Positions 54,844 through 63,358 of a stretch of 64,000 nt of DNA are shown piece by piece (the stretch's first letter is position 1; every line of letters begins with the position of its first letter). Below the pieces are notes generated by a model that saw only the letters and a list, made by a program, of their open reading frames with translations, made no database searches and was not told the DNA's origin. The position numbers and the translations under genes were made by a program. The stretch is from Agrobacterium vitis (GTDB taxonomy: Bacteria > Pseudomonadota > Alphaproteobacteria > Rhizobiales > Rhizobiaceae), in the NCBI RefSeq assembly GCF_037039395.1, contig NZ_CP146242.1, positions 1,550,001 to 1,614,000 on the forward strand. Direction: 5' to 3'.

Positions 54844-55230
54844 GTGGCGAAGGCAGAACTTGGAACCAAACGCACTTGCCCCGACACCGGCAAGAAATTC
54901 TACGATCTGAACAATGATCCGGTCGTATCCCCCTATACGAAGAAATCCTGGCCGCTCTCTTACTTTGAAGAGACCTCGGTAGCCGCCATCATGGAAAAGG
55001 CTGAAGAGGAAGAGGTCGCGGAAGTCGATACCGAGAACACCGATGTCGAGCTGGTTTCGCTGGAAGACGCGGACGATGCAGCCGGTGGCGACGACATTCC
55101 TGATATTGGCGATGACGATGTCGAAATCGGCGACGACGATGACGACACCTTCCTGGAAGCCGATGAAGACGACGAAGACGACGACATGTCCGGCATTATC
55201 GGCGTGACCGGCGACGACGACGAAGTCTGA
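54844..55230 (+). CDS. TIGR02300 (FYDLN acid) family protein
   Basis: This 128-residue protein has an N-terminal FYDLN domain: AELGTKRTCPDTGKKFYDLN then DPVVSPYTKKSWP (about 4-37), with one Cys. An extremely acidic tail follows (about 55-128, long runs of Asp and Glu). It starts at a GTG (54844) with GAGG 8 bases upstream; a TTG at 54838 is too close to that site. The family is nearly confined to alphaproteobacteria and has no established function. It is followed by a strong terminator and tRNA-Ala. Confidence 0.92.
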   Translation: MAKAELGTKRTCPDTGKKFYDLNNDPVVSPYTKKSWPLSYFEETSVAAIMEKAEEEEVAEVDTENTDVELVSLEDADDAAGGDDIPDIGDDDVEIGDDDDDTFLEADEDDEDDDMSGIIGVTGDDDEV

Positions 55231-55243
55231 TTCAACAGCTCTC

Positions 55244-55284
55244 CGCCCCCGGATGATAAAAAAACATCCGGGGGCGCATTTTTT
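55244..55284 (+). terminator. Terminator after the TIGR02300 gene
   Basis: CGCCCCCGGATG and CATCCGGGGGCG form a perfect 12-bp stem around ATAAAAAAA, followed by CATTTTTTGG. It begins 13 bp after the stop. Confidence 0.92.
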
Positions 55285-55381
55285 GGCTTGTCATGTGCAA
55301 AAGCAGCACGTATGAAGCCGCCACACCGAACGAAGCACTGCTTCACACGGTTCCCGGACCCGGCAAATGCCGGACCCTTAT

Positions 55382-55457
<76 letters not shown>

Positions 55458-55853
55458 AATCTCCTTTGAGTATGTATTTCGCTGCTTAGCGATCTGTTTC
55501 GTGAGACACGTCTCGCTATGAGCAATCAGCGAATCGAATTTTCTGAAAATTGGCGTTTTCTCAATCAGAGCGCTTGTTAACAATTGTCTATTCTGTCAAC
55601 GGGGATGCGACAAACGCAATAATCCGAGCGTTGTTCATTCGGCTTGATTGTCCATCATTGGCCTGAAGGATATTGGCGCTTTTCGGTTGTACATCCGCTT
55701 TGACCTTATTATGGTCGGACTGGATTTTGGTTGTAATAAATTAATCTACTATCATTGGTGGGTAAAATTGCGCTCATTGAATTGTCAACGGAGCGTTGGC
55801 AATGTGGCTTTTCCTCTTCCCACTGATGAAATGCGTGTTGGGAGGGAACAGAT
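55458..55853. other. Intergenic region before the MFS gene, no gene recognised
   Basis: This 396-bp region is more AT-rich than average, especially 55690-55770. It presumably holds the promoter of the MFS transporter. GGGAGGGA at 55840-55847 is that gene's ribosome-binding site. Short frames here lack starts and gene-like composition. Confidence 0.5.
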
Positions 55854-57233
55854 ATGTCCTTTGATCGTGAAAAGGCGCAGAGACAATCTCGTGTCGCCAC
55901 GGCCAGCGGCTGGATTGGCTCTGCGCTGGAATATTATGATTTCTTCATTTATGCCACAGCCGCGGCACTGGTCTTTCCTCAGCTGTTTTTTCCATCCGCA
56001 GATCCGACAACCGCAATCGTTGCATCGCTGACGACCTATGGCGTGGGCTATGTCAGCCGCCCAATCGGCGCCTTCGTTCTGGGCCACATGGGTGACGTTT
56101 ACGGTCGTAAAAAAATGATGCTGACCTGCCTGTTTCTCATGGGCTTTTCGACACTGATGGTCGGCCTGTTGCCCACCTATGAACAAATCGGCATCTGGGC
56201 TCCGATTTTGCTGGTCGTGCTTCGCCTGATCCAGGGTTTTGCTGTCGCGGGTGAAATCTCCGGCGCGTCCTCGATGATTCTGGAACATGCACCAACCGGC
56301 CGACGGGGCTTTTTCGCATCCTTCGCACTTCAGGGCGTCCAGGCGGGACAAATTTTGGCTGCCGCCGTGTTTCTGCCGCTCGCCCACTATATGGAGCCAG
56401 CGGCATTCAACAGCTGGGGCTGGCGGATTCCCTTCCTTCTGTCGATCTTCGTGGTAATCGTCGGCTTTGTCATCCGCCGTCTGGTTGAGGAAACACCGAC
56501 CTTCGTCAACGCCAGCGAAAGCGGCGCGGTCTCGAAAGCGCCCATCGTTGAGGCTTTCCGCCATGGCTGGGCCGATATCATCCGCGTTATGTGCATGTCG
56601 CTTATGAACGTCATTCCAACCGTGACAACGGTGTTCGGCGCGGCCTATGCCGTGCAGCCGGCTTACGGTGTCGGCTTCAGCAAGGACGTCTACCTTTGGA
56701 TTCCGGTTCTCGGCAACATTGTTGCCGTTCTGGTCATTCCCTTTATCGGCGGACTGTCTGACCGTATTGGCCGTAAGCCGCCGATCATCATCGGTTCATT
56801 GCTGTCTGGCGCTTTGTCGTTTGGCTATCTCTATGCGATCAGCATTCACAATGTCCCGATGGCCATCGCCATGTCGCTCTTGATGTGGGGCGTGATTTAT
56901 CAGGGATATAACGCGGTCTTCCCGTCATTCTATCCGGAATTGTTTCAGAGCCGCATCCGCGTCTCCTCAATGGCCATCGCGCAGAATGTCGGGACGGCAA
57001 TCACGGCCCTGTTCCCGGCCCTGTTCACCGCCGTTGCTCCGCCCGGCTCGCTGAATATTCCTGTTGTCATCGGCTGCTGGACGCTCGCCATTACCGTGAT
57101 TTCAGCGCTGGCCGCACTCTCGGCCCGGGAAACCTACCGAATCACGATCAATGAGCTGGGCAACAAGACGGCAAAGCCGATCACCAAGGACGAATACAAT
57201 CGTATGCGTGCGCAATCCATGGCAAAGGCGTAG
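55854..57233 (+). CDS. MFS transporter, metabolite:H+ symporter (MHS) family
   Basis: This 459-residue inner-membrane protein has about 12 helices. It opens RVATASGWIGSALEYYDFFIYATAAALVF, the MHS signature start with YDF. The loop 2-3 motif is GHMGDVYGRKKMM, loop 8-9 is GGLSDRIGRKPPI, and RLIQGFAVAGEISGASSMILEHAPTGRRG is the MHS helix 4-5 block. Relatives carry shikimate, citrate, proline/betaine or alpha-ketoglutarate; no neighbour points to a substrate. GGGAGGGA precedes the ATG. It is convergent with the next gene. Confidence 0.92.
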   Translation: MSFDREKAQRQSRVATASGWIGSALEYYDFFIYATAAALVFPQLFFPSADPTTAIVASLTTYGVGYVSRPIGAFVLGHMGDVYGRKKMMLTCLFLMGFSTLMVGLLPTYEQIGIWAPILLVVLRLIQGFAVAGEISGASSMILEHAPTGRRGFFASFALQGVQAGQILAAAVFLPLAHYMEPAAFNSWGWRIPFLLSIFVVIVGFVIRRLVEETPTFVNASESGAVSKAPIVEAFRHGWADIIRVMCMSLMNVIPTVTTVFGAAYAVQPAYGVGFSKDVYLWIPVLGNIVAVLVIPFIGGLSDRIGRKPPIIIGSLLSGALSFGYLYAISIHNVPMAIAMSLLMWGVIYQGYNAVFPSFYPELFQSRIRVSSMAIAQNVGTAITALFPALFTAVAPPGSLNIPVVIGCWTLAITVISALAALSARETYRITINELGNKTAKPITKDEYNRMRAQSMAKA

Positions 57234-57263
57234 TCCAAGCGGAAATGCGTTCAAACAAACGTT

Positions 57264-57305
57264 GCGACAGCATGATGCATTCTGCCAAATGCACCATGCT
57301 GTCGC
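57264..57305. terminator. Hairpin between the convergent MFS and small exported genes
   Basis: Perfect 11-bp arms GCGACAGCATG and CATGCTGTCGC enclose a further TGCATT/AATGCA pairing. The T-run is weak (TGTTTC), so it may be a transcript-end stabiliser as much as a terminator. Confidence 0.6.
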
Positions 57306-57314
57306 TGTTTCAGA

Positions 57315-57785
57315 CTATTTCTTGACGATCGTCACGAACATCACGCCGCGCACCCGCACCGTCATTTCACATTGCGGACCATCGGTGCGGTCGCAGAAAT
57401 GCGGCGGCATTTTCAGCACGAAAACCTTATTGCCGTATCGCTGGATGAAGTCATAGCCAAAGATCTTGGCGGTGGCGATCATCAGATAGCCGCCTTCCTT
57501 GACCTGTACATAGAAATTATAGGGGCAGCCTTCGGCATCGCAGTCGGGGCCGCGCTTGCCATCGCAGGTCAGCGCGCCTTCGTTGACGATCGCATCGACA
57601 ATACCGTCATTATTGATATCCAACCGGGTGACGTAGTTGTCATCGAACTCAGCTGTCTTGCAGACCTTACGGAAATGATCCTTCTCGTAGATTTCCGGGT
57701 CACTGACCAATTGCTGTTGCGCCAGGGCGACCGAGGCAGACAGGGGCAACAACAGGCACAGGAGCAGGCGAAGAAGCAATTTCAC
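57315..57785 (-). CDS. Small exported protein of unknown function with an EF-hand-like loop
   Basis: This 156-residue protein starts at a GTG (57785) with GAAGG 9 bases upstream. This start gives a clean signal peptide (VKLLLRLLLCLLLPLSASVALA). Longer ATG frames to 57863 add an unlikely N-terminus. The mature part has RLDINNDGIVDAIVNEG, an EF-hand/dockerin-like Ca-binding loop DxNxDGxxD. Several Cys also occur (VCKTAEF, LTCDGKRGPDCDAEGC, HFCDRTDGPQC), suggesting two or three disulphides. I recognise no named family. Confidence 0.75.
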   Translation of the reverse strand: MKLLLRLLLCLLLPLSASVALAQQQLVSDPEIYEKDHFRKVCKTAEFDDNYVTRLDINNDGIVDAIVNEGALTCDGKRGPDCDAEGCPYNFYVQVKEGGYLMIATAKIFGYDFIQRYGNKVFVLKMPPHFCDRTDGPQCEMTVRVRGVMFVTIVKK

Positions 57786-57902
57786 GGCATGAACCTTCGA
57801 TAGGATTGCAGCCCTATGGCGAGAACAAAAATCTAGCGCATCACGGACCACCCGCAGCGCCAAAGATTCCGATAGCGCAATCAGCTTGTGCCGCCCTTGC
57901 CA

Positions 57903-58040
57903 TCAATCCGGTTTGCGACGGCCCGGCTGGCGATGGTTGGGTGGCACAGGCGAGAGCGGACGCTTATTGAAGCCGGAATCCTTATGTCTTGGGTAACGCA
58001 TGATATTGTAAAATAGCCCGTATCCACCCCAGCGCCGCAC
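57903..58040 (-). CDS. Candidate small ORF of 45 residues
   Basis: A minus-strand frame opens with GTG at 58040 (GGA 8 bases upstream), with an internal ATG at 58001, and stops at 57903. The product would be a very basic peptide: RRWGGYGLFYNIMRYPRHKD, then a Pro/Arg-rich end (PLSPVPPNHRQPGRRKPD). Composition is coherent but the frame is short. It precedes the small exported gene by about 118 bp and faces away from the TRIC-channel gene. Conservation would decide whether it is real. Confidence 0.3.
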   Translation of the reverse strand: MRRWGGYGLFYNIMRYPRHKDSGFNKRPLSPVPPNHRQPGRRKPD

Positions 58041-58086
58041 ATTTCGCGTCCATTCATCGGCAGATCATCGCAACGTCAGGGCCACT

Positions 58087-58722
58087 ATGTCGCTTCTTCT
58101 TTATCTGGATTATGCAGGCGTCGCGCTATTTGCCGCCACCGGCGCTTTGGCCGCCTCGCGCAAACAGCTGGATCTGATCGGCTTCCTGTTTTTTGCCACG
58201 ATCACCGGCACAGGCGGCGGCACGGTGCGTGATATCATTCTTGGGCGCCTGCCGGTGTTCTGGGTGGTTAACCCGAGCTATATTCTGATCTGCTGCGCTG
58301 TCGGCGTGCTGGTGTTCTTCACCGCGCATCTGGTGGAATCGCGCTACAAACTGCTGATCTGGCTCGATGCTATCGGGCTTTCCGCCTATTGCGTGATGGG
58401 AGCGGCCAAGGGAATGGCCGCGACCGGCTCGCCCACCATCGCCATCGTCACGGGCATGATGACGGCCACCCTGAGCGGCGTGCTGCGCGATCTGCTCGCC
58501 AATGAACCGTCGGTGCTGCTGCGTCCGGAAATTTACATCACCGCAGCCTTGATCGGCGCCTGTGTGTTTACCGGGGCTTTCATGCTGGCCGCGCCCTTAT
58601 ACTGGGCTTGCGCAGGTGGAATGCTGGCAGCCTTCATGGTGCGCGGCGGCGCTCTGTATTTCGGTTGGACATTTCCGAGATATGGACATCAGGCAGGCCG
58701 ACATCCCGACGACGTGATGTGA
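58087..58722 (+). CDS. Trimeric intracellular cation channel-type membrane protein (UPF0126/YicG-like)
   Basis: This 211-residue inner-membrane protein has seven predicted helices as two UPF0126 repeats. The signatures are DYAGVALFAATGALAASRKQLDLIGF followed by TGTGGGTVRDIILGRLPVFW, and in the second repeat DAIGLSAYCVMGAAKGMAATGSPTIA with TLSGVLRDLLANEPSVLL. Prokaryotic TRIC channels form trimers conducting K+ or Na+. YicG-like members may have other roles, such as glycine uptake proposed for some. It appears monocistronic. Confidence 0.9.
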   Translation: MSLLLYLDYAGVALFAATGALAASRKQLDLIGFLFFATITGTGGGTVRDIILGRLPVFWVVNPSYILICCAVGVLVFFTAHLVESRYKLLIWLDAIGLSAYCVMGAAKGMAATGSPTIAIVTGMMTATLSGVLRDLLANEPSVLLRPEIYITAALIGACVFTGAFMLAAPLYWACAGGMLAAFMVRGGALYFGWTFPRYGHQAGRHPDDVM

Positions 58723-58786
58723 ACCGGATATGGTTTGTGCCGATCATGGTCGCCACAACGGGCTTTGAGATCAGGACGGCTGAAGA

Positions 58787-59203
58787 TCAAGCCTTGGGGC
58801 GCAGCCGGATCACCACGTCTACATGAGAAATTTCCATGCCTTCAGGCGGTGCAGGCAGGTTGCCGATTTCGATATTGCTGACCGGAATATCCAGGACCTC
58901 GTTGCGGCCTTCCACAAAAAAGTGGTGGTGATCCGACACATTGGTATCGAAATAGGTTTTGTTGCTCTCAACCGCGAGAACCCGGATCATGCCGGCTTCG
59001 GTAAACTGATGAAGCGTGTTGTAAACGGTGGCCAGAGAAACGGGCACGTCGGCGGCAACCGCTTCTTCGTGCAGTTCTTCGACGGTCAGATGCCGGTCAC
59101 CCTTGGCAAACAACAGCGAAGCCAAGGCAACCCTCTGCCGTGTCGGCCTCAGGCCCGACCGACGCAGTTTTGCTTCCACGTCCCTAGAGGCTTGCGCCAT
59201 CAT
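58787..59203 (-). CDS. irr: Iron response regulator Irr (Fur superfamily)
   Basis: This 138-residue Fur-family transcription factor is active under low iron. In rhizobia it senses heme and represses iron export, storage and heme-synthesis genes through Irr boxes. The winged helix contains GLRPTRQRVALASLL and SLATVYNTLHQFTEAGMIRV. The heme-linked SDHHHF histidine triplet and the divergent metal site distinguish it from Fur. The N-terminal heme motif of Bradyrhizobium Irr is absent, as in other Rhizobiaceae. Its position divergent to fabA is typical of the family. mbfA, with an Irr box, lies 7 kb away. Confidence 0.93.
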   Translation of the reverse strand: MMAQASRDVEAKLRRSGLRPTRQRVALASLLFAKGDRHLTVEELHEEAVAADVPVSLATVYNTLHQFTEAGMIRVLAVESNKTYFDTNVSDHHHFFVEGRNEVLDIPVSNIEIGNLPAPPEGMEISHVDVVIRLRPKA

Positions 59204-59510
59204 ACCGGCGATCTCCGCATTGTCCCTTGAAATCTCACTATCATCGTACTGATATACCTGTAGACGGGCCTGCTTTCAATAGTTTGACGGCGGGTAAATC
59301 CAGTGAAAGCCCTTATATTGAGGCAGTTGACCGATTTTAGCACTGGTGGAGTATGGACGCTTCCTGTATGCGGACGACGGAAAGCGGCCCGGACCGAGGC
59401 CATTCGACACAGCGTAAAGCGTTGGAATGAATTGGCATCGGCTTCAATTCGTCGCCATCTTGCTTTAAGTCTCCTAAGCGGAACGCCTGAAGGGGGGAAT
59501 TGAAAGACCG

Positions 59511-60026
59511 ATGAACGAAAAACAGACAAGCTATAATTACGACGAGATTCTCGCCTGCGGTCGGGGTGAACTGTTCGGCAAGGGCAATGCGCAACTGCCG
59601 TTGCCGCCCATGCTGATGTTCAATCGCATCACCGATATTTCGGAAACCGGCGGCCCCCACGACAAGGGCTATATCCGTGCCGAGTTCGACATCACCCCCG
59701 ACCTCTGGTTCTTTCCCTGCCATTTCCAGGGCGATCCGGTCATGCCGGGATGCCTTGGCCTGGATGCCATGTGGCAATTGACCGGCTTTTACCTCGGCTG
59801 GCTGGGCGAACCCGGCAAGGGCCGGGCGATCTCGACAGGCGAAGTGAAATTCACCGGCATGGTTACGCCATCCACCAAGCTCGTGGAATATGGCATCGAC
59901 TTCAAGCGCGTCATGCGCGGACGTCTGGTGCTGGGCATTGCCGACGGCTGGATGAAGGCCGATGGCGAGGTCATCTACAAGGCAACCGATCTGCGTGTCG
60001 GGCTTTTCAAGGAAAAGGCCGACTGA
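59511..60026 (+). CDS. fabA: 3-hydroxydecanoyl-[ACP] dehydratase/isomerase
   Basis: This 171-residue hot-dog-fold enzyme introduces the cis double bond at the C10 stage of unsaturated fatty-acid synthesis. The catalytic pair is H71 in [14 protein letters not shown] and D85 in LGLDAMWQL. The end reads [13 protein letters not shown], typical of FabA. GGGGGGAATTGAAAG lies before the ATG. fabB follows after 34 bp. The pair defines the anaerobic (FabA-FabB) unsaturation pathway. Confidence 0.97.
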   Translation: MNEKQTSYNYDEILACGRGELFGKGNAQLPLPPMLMFNRITDISETGGPHDKGYIRAEFDITPDLWFFPCHFQGDPVMPGCLGLDAMWQLTGFYLGWLGEPGKGRAISTGEVKFTGMVTPSTKLVEYGIDFKRVMRGRLVLGIADGWMKADGEVIYKATDLRVGLFKEKAD

Positions 60027-60060
60027 GCGCATCACCCCCACCAAGCAAAAGGTCGATTAC

Positions 60061-61284
60061 ATGAGACGGGTAGTAGTTACGGGTCTGGGCATTGTGTCCT
60101 CCATCGGCAATAATGCCGAGGAAGTCACGGCATCTCTCCGCGACGCCAGGTCCGGCATTTCCTTTTCTCCCGATTTTGCCGAGCATGGCTTCAAATGCCA
60201 GGTCTGGGGTCAACCTTCACTGGACACGACCGACCTTGTCGACCGTCGTGCCATGCGCTTCCTGTCACAGGGCGGTGCCTGGAACCATGTGGCGATGAAG
60301 CAGGCGATTGCCGATTCGGGCCTGGAGGAAAAGGATTATTCCGCCAACGAGCGCACCGGCATCATCATGGGCTCGGGCGGTCCTTCGACCCGGCAGATCG
60401 TCGAGGCGGCCGATATTACCCGCCAGAACAAAAGCCCGAAGCGCATCGGACCGTTCGCCGTTCCAAAGGCCATGTCATCGACGGCATCGGCGACGCTTGC
60501 CACCTGGTTCAAGATCCACGGCGTCAACTACTCGATCTCGTCCGCTTGCTCGACCTCGGCCCATTGCATCGGCAATGCCGCTGAAATGATCCAATGGGGC
60601 AAGCAGGACATCATGTTCGCGGGCGGCCATGAGGATCTCGACTGGTCGATGTCCGACCTGTTCGATGCCATGGGTGCCATGTCGACCCGCTATAACGACA
60701 CGCCGGCTCTGGCTTCGCGCGCCTATGACGCCAACCGCGATGGCTTCGTCATCGCTGGCGGCGCAGGCGTCCTGGTTCTGGAAGAACTGGAACATGCCAA
60801 GGCGCGTGGCGCCAAGATCTACGCCGAACTCACCGGCTATGGCGCGACCTCGGACGGTTACGACATGGTGGCACCTTCAGGCGAAGGCGCCATCCGCTGC
60901 ATGCGCCAGGCCCTGGCAACCGTCAAGGGTGATGTGGATTACATCAATACCCACGGCACATCGACCCCGGTTGGCGACAGCAAGGAAATCGGTGCGATCC
61001 GCTCGGTATTCGGCGACAAGATCCCACCGATCCAGTCCACCAAGTCACTGACCGGCCATTCTCTGGGAGCGGCAGGCGTACAAGAATCGATCTACGGCCT
61101 GCTGATGATGCAGGAAGGCTTTATTGGCGAAAGCGCCCATATTACCGAACTCGATCCAGAATTCGAAGGTGTGCCGGTCGTGCGCAAGCGCATCGACAAT
61201 GCCAAGATCGACACGGTGCTGTCCAATTCCTTTGGTTTTGGCGGAACGAATGCGACGCTGGTGTTCCAGCGTCATAACGGATGA
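60061..61284 (+). CDS. fabB: 3-oxoacyl-[ACP] synthase I
   Basis: This condensing enzyme elongates cis-3-decenoyl-ACP. It has 407 residues from the ATG at 60061, [18 protein letters not shown]; a frame from 59962 overlaps fabA in another phase. The catalytic triad is C163 in [13 protein letters not shown]298 in [11 protein letters not shown] and H333 in [20 protein letters not shown] closes the active site. Its stop overlaps the fabI start (ATGA). Confidence 0.97.
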   Translation: MRRVVVTGLGIVSSIGNNAEEVTASLRDARSGISFSPDFAEHGFKCQVWGQPSLDTTDLVDRRAMRFLSQGGAWNHVAMKQAIADSGLEEKDYSANERTGIIMGSGGPSTRQIVEAADITRQNKSPKRIGPFAVPKAMSSTASATLATWFKIHGVNYSISSACSTSAHCIGNAAEMIQWGKQDIMFAGGHEDLDWSMSDLFDAMGAMSTRYNDTPALASRAYDANRDGFVIAGGAGVLVLEELEHAKARGAKIYAELTGYGATSDGYDMVAPSGEGAIRCMRQALATVKGDVDYINTHGTSTPVGDSKEIGAIRSVFGDKIPPIQSTKSLTGHSLGAAGVQESIYGLLMMQEGFIGESAHITELDPEFEGVPVVRKRIDNAKIDTVLSNSFGFGGTNATLVFQRHNG

Positions 61285-62096
61285 CAGCGATGATCGCTTC
61301 CATGCAAGGTAAACGCGGGCTCATCATGGGCGTTGCGAACAATCACTCGATTGCCTGGGGCATTTCCCAGGCTCTCGCCTCCGCAGGTGCCGAACTGGCC
61401 TTCACCTATCAGGGCGAAGCACTTGGCAAGCGCGTCAAGCCGCTGGCTGCTCAGCTCGGCTCGGATCTTGTTCTGCCTTGTGATGTCGAGGATCTGGCCT
61501 CTGTTGATGCGACCTTTGCCGCGCTTAGAGAGCGCTGGGGCAAGCTCGATTTTGTCGTTCATGCCATAGGCTTTTCCGACAAGAACGAGCTGAAAGGCCT
61601 CTATGCCGACACATCGAGGGAAAATTTCACCCGCACCATGGTGATTTCCTGCTTTTCCTTCACGGAAATTGCCCGGCGTGCAGCCGACTTGATGACGGAT
61701 GGCGGATCGCTGCTGACGCTCACCTATGGCGGCTCCACGCGGGTTATTCCCAATTACAACGTCATGGGCGTTGCCAAAGCGGCGCTGGAATCTTCCATGC
61801 GCTATCTGGCCAGCGATTACGGCCCACGCGGCATTCGCGTCAACGCCCTTTCGGCTGGCCCGGTGCGCACACTGGCCGGTGCAGGCATTTCCGATGCCCG
61901 CGCCATTTTCAGCTGGAACCAGAAGAATGCACCGCTGCGCCGCACGCCCACCATCGAGGACATCGGCGGGTCGGCGCTCTATCTGCTCTCAGATCTGTCC
62001 AGATGCGTAACCGGCGAAATCCATTACGTCGATGGTGGCTATAACATCACGTCACTGCCAGCCCTGGGTGTGCTGCGCAGCAATGACGCTGAATAG
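61281..62096 (+). CDS. fabI: Enoyl-[ACP] reductase (NADH)
   Basis: This 271-residue enzyme carries out the last reduction of each fatty-acid cycle. The nucleotide-binding [12 protein letters not shown] is at about 17-28. The FabI catalytic Tyr-x6-Lys is Y159-K166 in NYNVMGVAK, with the second conserved Tyr at Y149 (LTYGGSTRV). RTLAGAGI and the substrate-loop [10 protein letters not shown] are present. It is translationally coupled to fabB and followed by a terminator, closing the fabA-fabB-fabI operon. Confidence 0.96.
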   Translation: MTAMIASMQGKRGLIMGVANNHSIAWGISQALASAGAELAFTYQGEALGKRVKPLAAQLGSDLVLPCDVEDLASVDATFAALRERWGKLDFVVHAIGFSDKNELKGLYADTSRENFTRTMVISCFSFTEIARRAADLMTDGGSLLTLTYGGSTRVIPNYNVMGVAKAALESSMRYLASDYGPRGIRVNALSAGPVRTLAGAGISDARAIFSWNQKNAPLRRTPTIEDIGGSALYLLSDLSRCVTGEIHYVDGGYNITSLPALGVLRSNDAE

Positions 62097-62118
62097 GCAC
62101 TGACATTCACGTTCAAAT

Positions 62119-62156
62119 AAAAAAGGCGCCAGGATCTCTCCCGGCGCCTTTTTTGT
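62119..62156. terminator. Bidirectional terminator between fabI and the methyltransferase gene
   Basis: AAAAAAGGCGCC pairs with GGCGCCTTTTTT around AGGATCTCTCCC, with A- and T-runs on both sides. Confidence 0.9.
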
Positions 62157-62167
62157 AATCGTTCGGC

Positions 62168-63184
62168 TTATTTCTTCGCCCACAGCACCTTGTAGCGGGC
62201 ATTGCGGCAGGTCTCGCCATGCTGACGAAAATTGGCCGCCAGAACCGGCTCATAGGCGAGACCGCGATTGGCAACCATCAGCAGGTCCCCGCCGCCCCGC
62301 AGGGCGTCACTGGCAGCCTTGATCATGGCCTCGCCAATCGACGGCTCCGTCGCATGGCCTTCGTGGAAGGGAGGGTTCATGATAACAAGATCGTATTTTT
62401 CCTTGGGCGGTTCAGCGCCCAGATCCTGCCAGAAGAAGCGCGCCGTCAGATTAGGGCAGTTGCGGGCCAGATTCTTCTTGGCCTGTTCCAGTGAATCGTA
62501 GTTGGCCTCGAACAGGTCGATACGGTTGGTGCGCCGCGCCTTCTCCGCCAGCATCACCGACAGATAGCCCCAACCAGCGCCAAAATCGGCAGCATTGCCA
62601 TCGAAATCGTCCGGCAACCGGCTGACAAGCAGTTCAGAGCCGGGATCGGCATGCATATGGGAAAACTGTCCGGCATAAGTTTCAAACCGGCCCTCGACCA
62701 CGACAGGCTTGGAAGCAAGTGCGGCAATCGCGGCAGCCTTATCGTCAGGCACGGTGAACCACACGGCAATGCCATGATATTTTGGCAGGGATTGCGGCTC
62801 GAGACCAAGGCGGTCGATCTGCTTGCGCAGCGGCTGAATGCCGTCTTCCTTGGCACCGGCCACAATGATGACGCCACCGGCCCGGACACGCGCCAGCGCT
62901 TCCGCGACGCGGTTTTCGTTGAGACCCTTGTGCTTGCCAGCCAAAACCAGCGCGCCGTCATAGTCCTCACCTGCGACAACAGGAACCGGCGACTGACGCG
63001 CAGCCTCCAAGCGGCGAAAATCGGGTCGGAACCCTTGGACCACGGTCAATTCGGCACCAAAGCCTTCCGGTTTCACGAAACCGGCCTCGGCGCCGAGAAA
63101 CAGGAAGCGTTCGTCTTCGCCCGGCAGAGCAACGGCTTCGGTGACAAAGGGATGAAAAATGGTCTTCAGGGTTTCGCGGCTCAT
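62168..63184 (-). CDS. RsmC-like class I methyltransferase
   Basis: This 338-residue SAM-dependent methyltransferase has two related domains. The N-terminal half (about 1-165) is degenerate. The C-terminal half (about 170-338) has the SAM motif I region FGAGWGYLSVMLA and the catalytic NPPFHEG motif of N2-guanine methylases. The layout matches RsmC/RlmG enzymes, which modify G1207 of 16S rRNA or G1835 of 23S rRNA; which applies here is not decidable by eye. It appears monocistronic between two terminators. Confidence 0.88.
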   Translation of the reverse strand: MSRETLKTIFHPFVTEAVALPGEDERFLFLGAEAGFVKPEGFGAELTVVQGFRPDFRRLEAARQSPVPVVAGEDYDGALVLAGKHKGLNENRVAEALARVRAGGVIIVAGAKEDGIQPLRKQIDRLGLEPQSLPKYHGIAVWFTVPDDKAAAIAALASKPVVVEGRFETYAGQFSHMHADPGSELLVSRLPDDFDGNAADFGAGWGYLSVMLAEKARRTNRIDLFEANYDSLEQAKKNLARNCPNLTARFFWQDLGAEPPKEKYDLVIMNPPFHEGHATEPSIGEAMIKAASDALRGGGDLLMVANRGLAYEPVLAANFRQHGETCRNARYKVLWAKK

Positions 63185-63207
63185 GGCTCGGCAATCTCGT
63201 GATTAGA

Positions 63208-63302
63208 CTCTGTCGGTTTCACGGCAAAACAGACAGTCTCTATTTTCTTTTGTTCTCGTTTGTCATCGGGAAAACCGGTTTTCACGCTTCCCAGACAAAC
63301 TC
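63208..63302. repeat. Dispersed palindromic repeat with a CCGGnTTnCAC core, copy 4 (with a partial neighbour)
   Basis: GGGAAAACCGGTTTTCACGC at 63268, with TTCCCAGACAAACTCCC after it, matches the core family at 38742. A related partial unit (GACTCTGTCGGTTTCACGGC and AAAACAGACAGTCTC) lies just before it at 63208. It sits between pnp and the methyltransferase gene. Confidence 0.5.
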
Positions 63303-63308
63303 CCGGAT

Positions 63309-63338
63309 AAAAAAAGGCGCGGAAAATCTCCCGCGCCT
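63309..63338 (-). terminator. Terminator of pnp
   Basis: On the minus strand AGGCGCGGG pairs with CCGCGCCTTTTTTT around AGATTTT. It begins about 20 bp after the pnp stop. Confidence 0.85.
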
Positions 63339-63358
63339 CGTCATAGAATCAACCCCGC

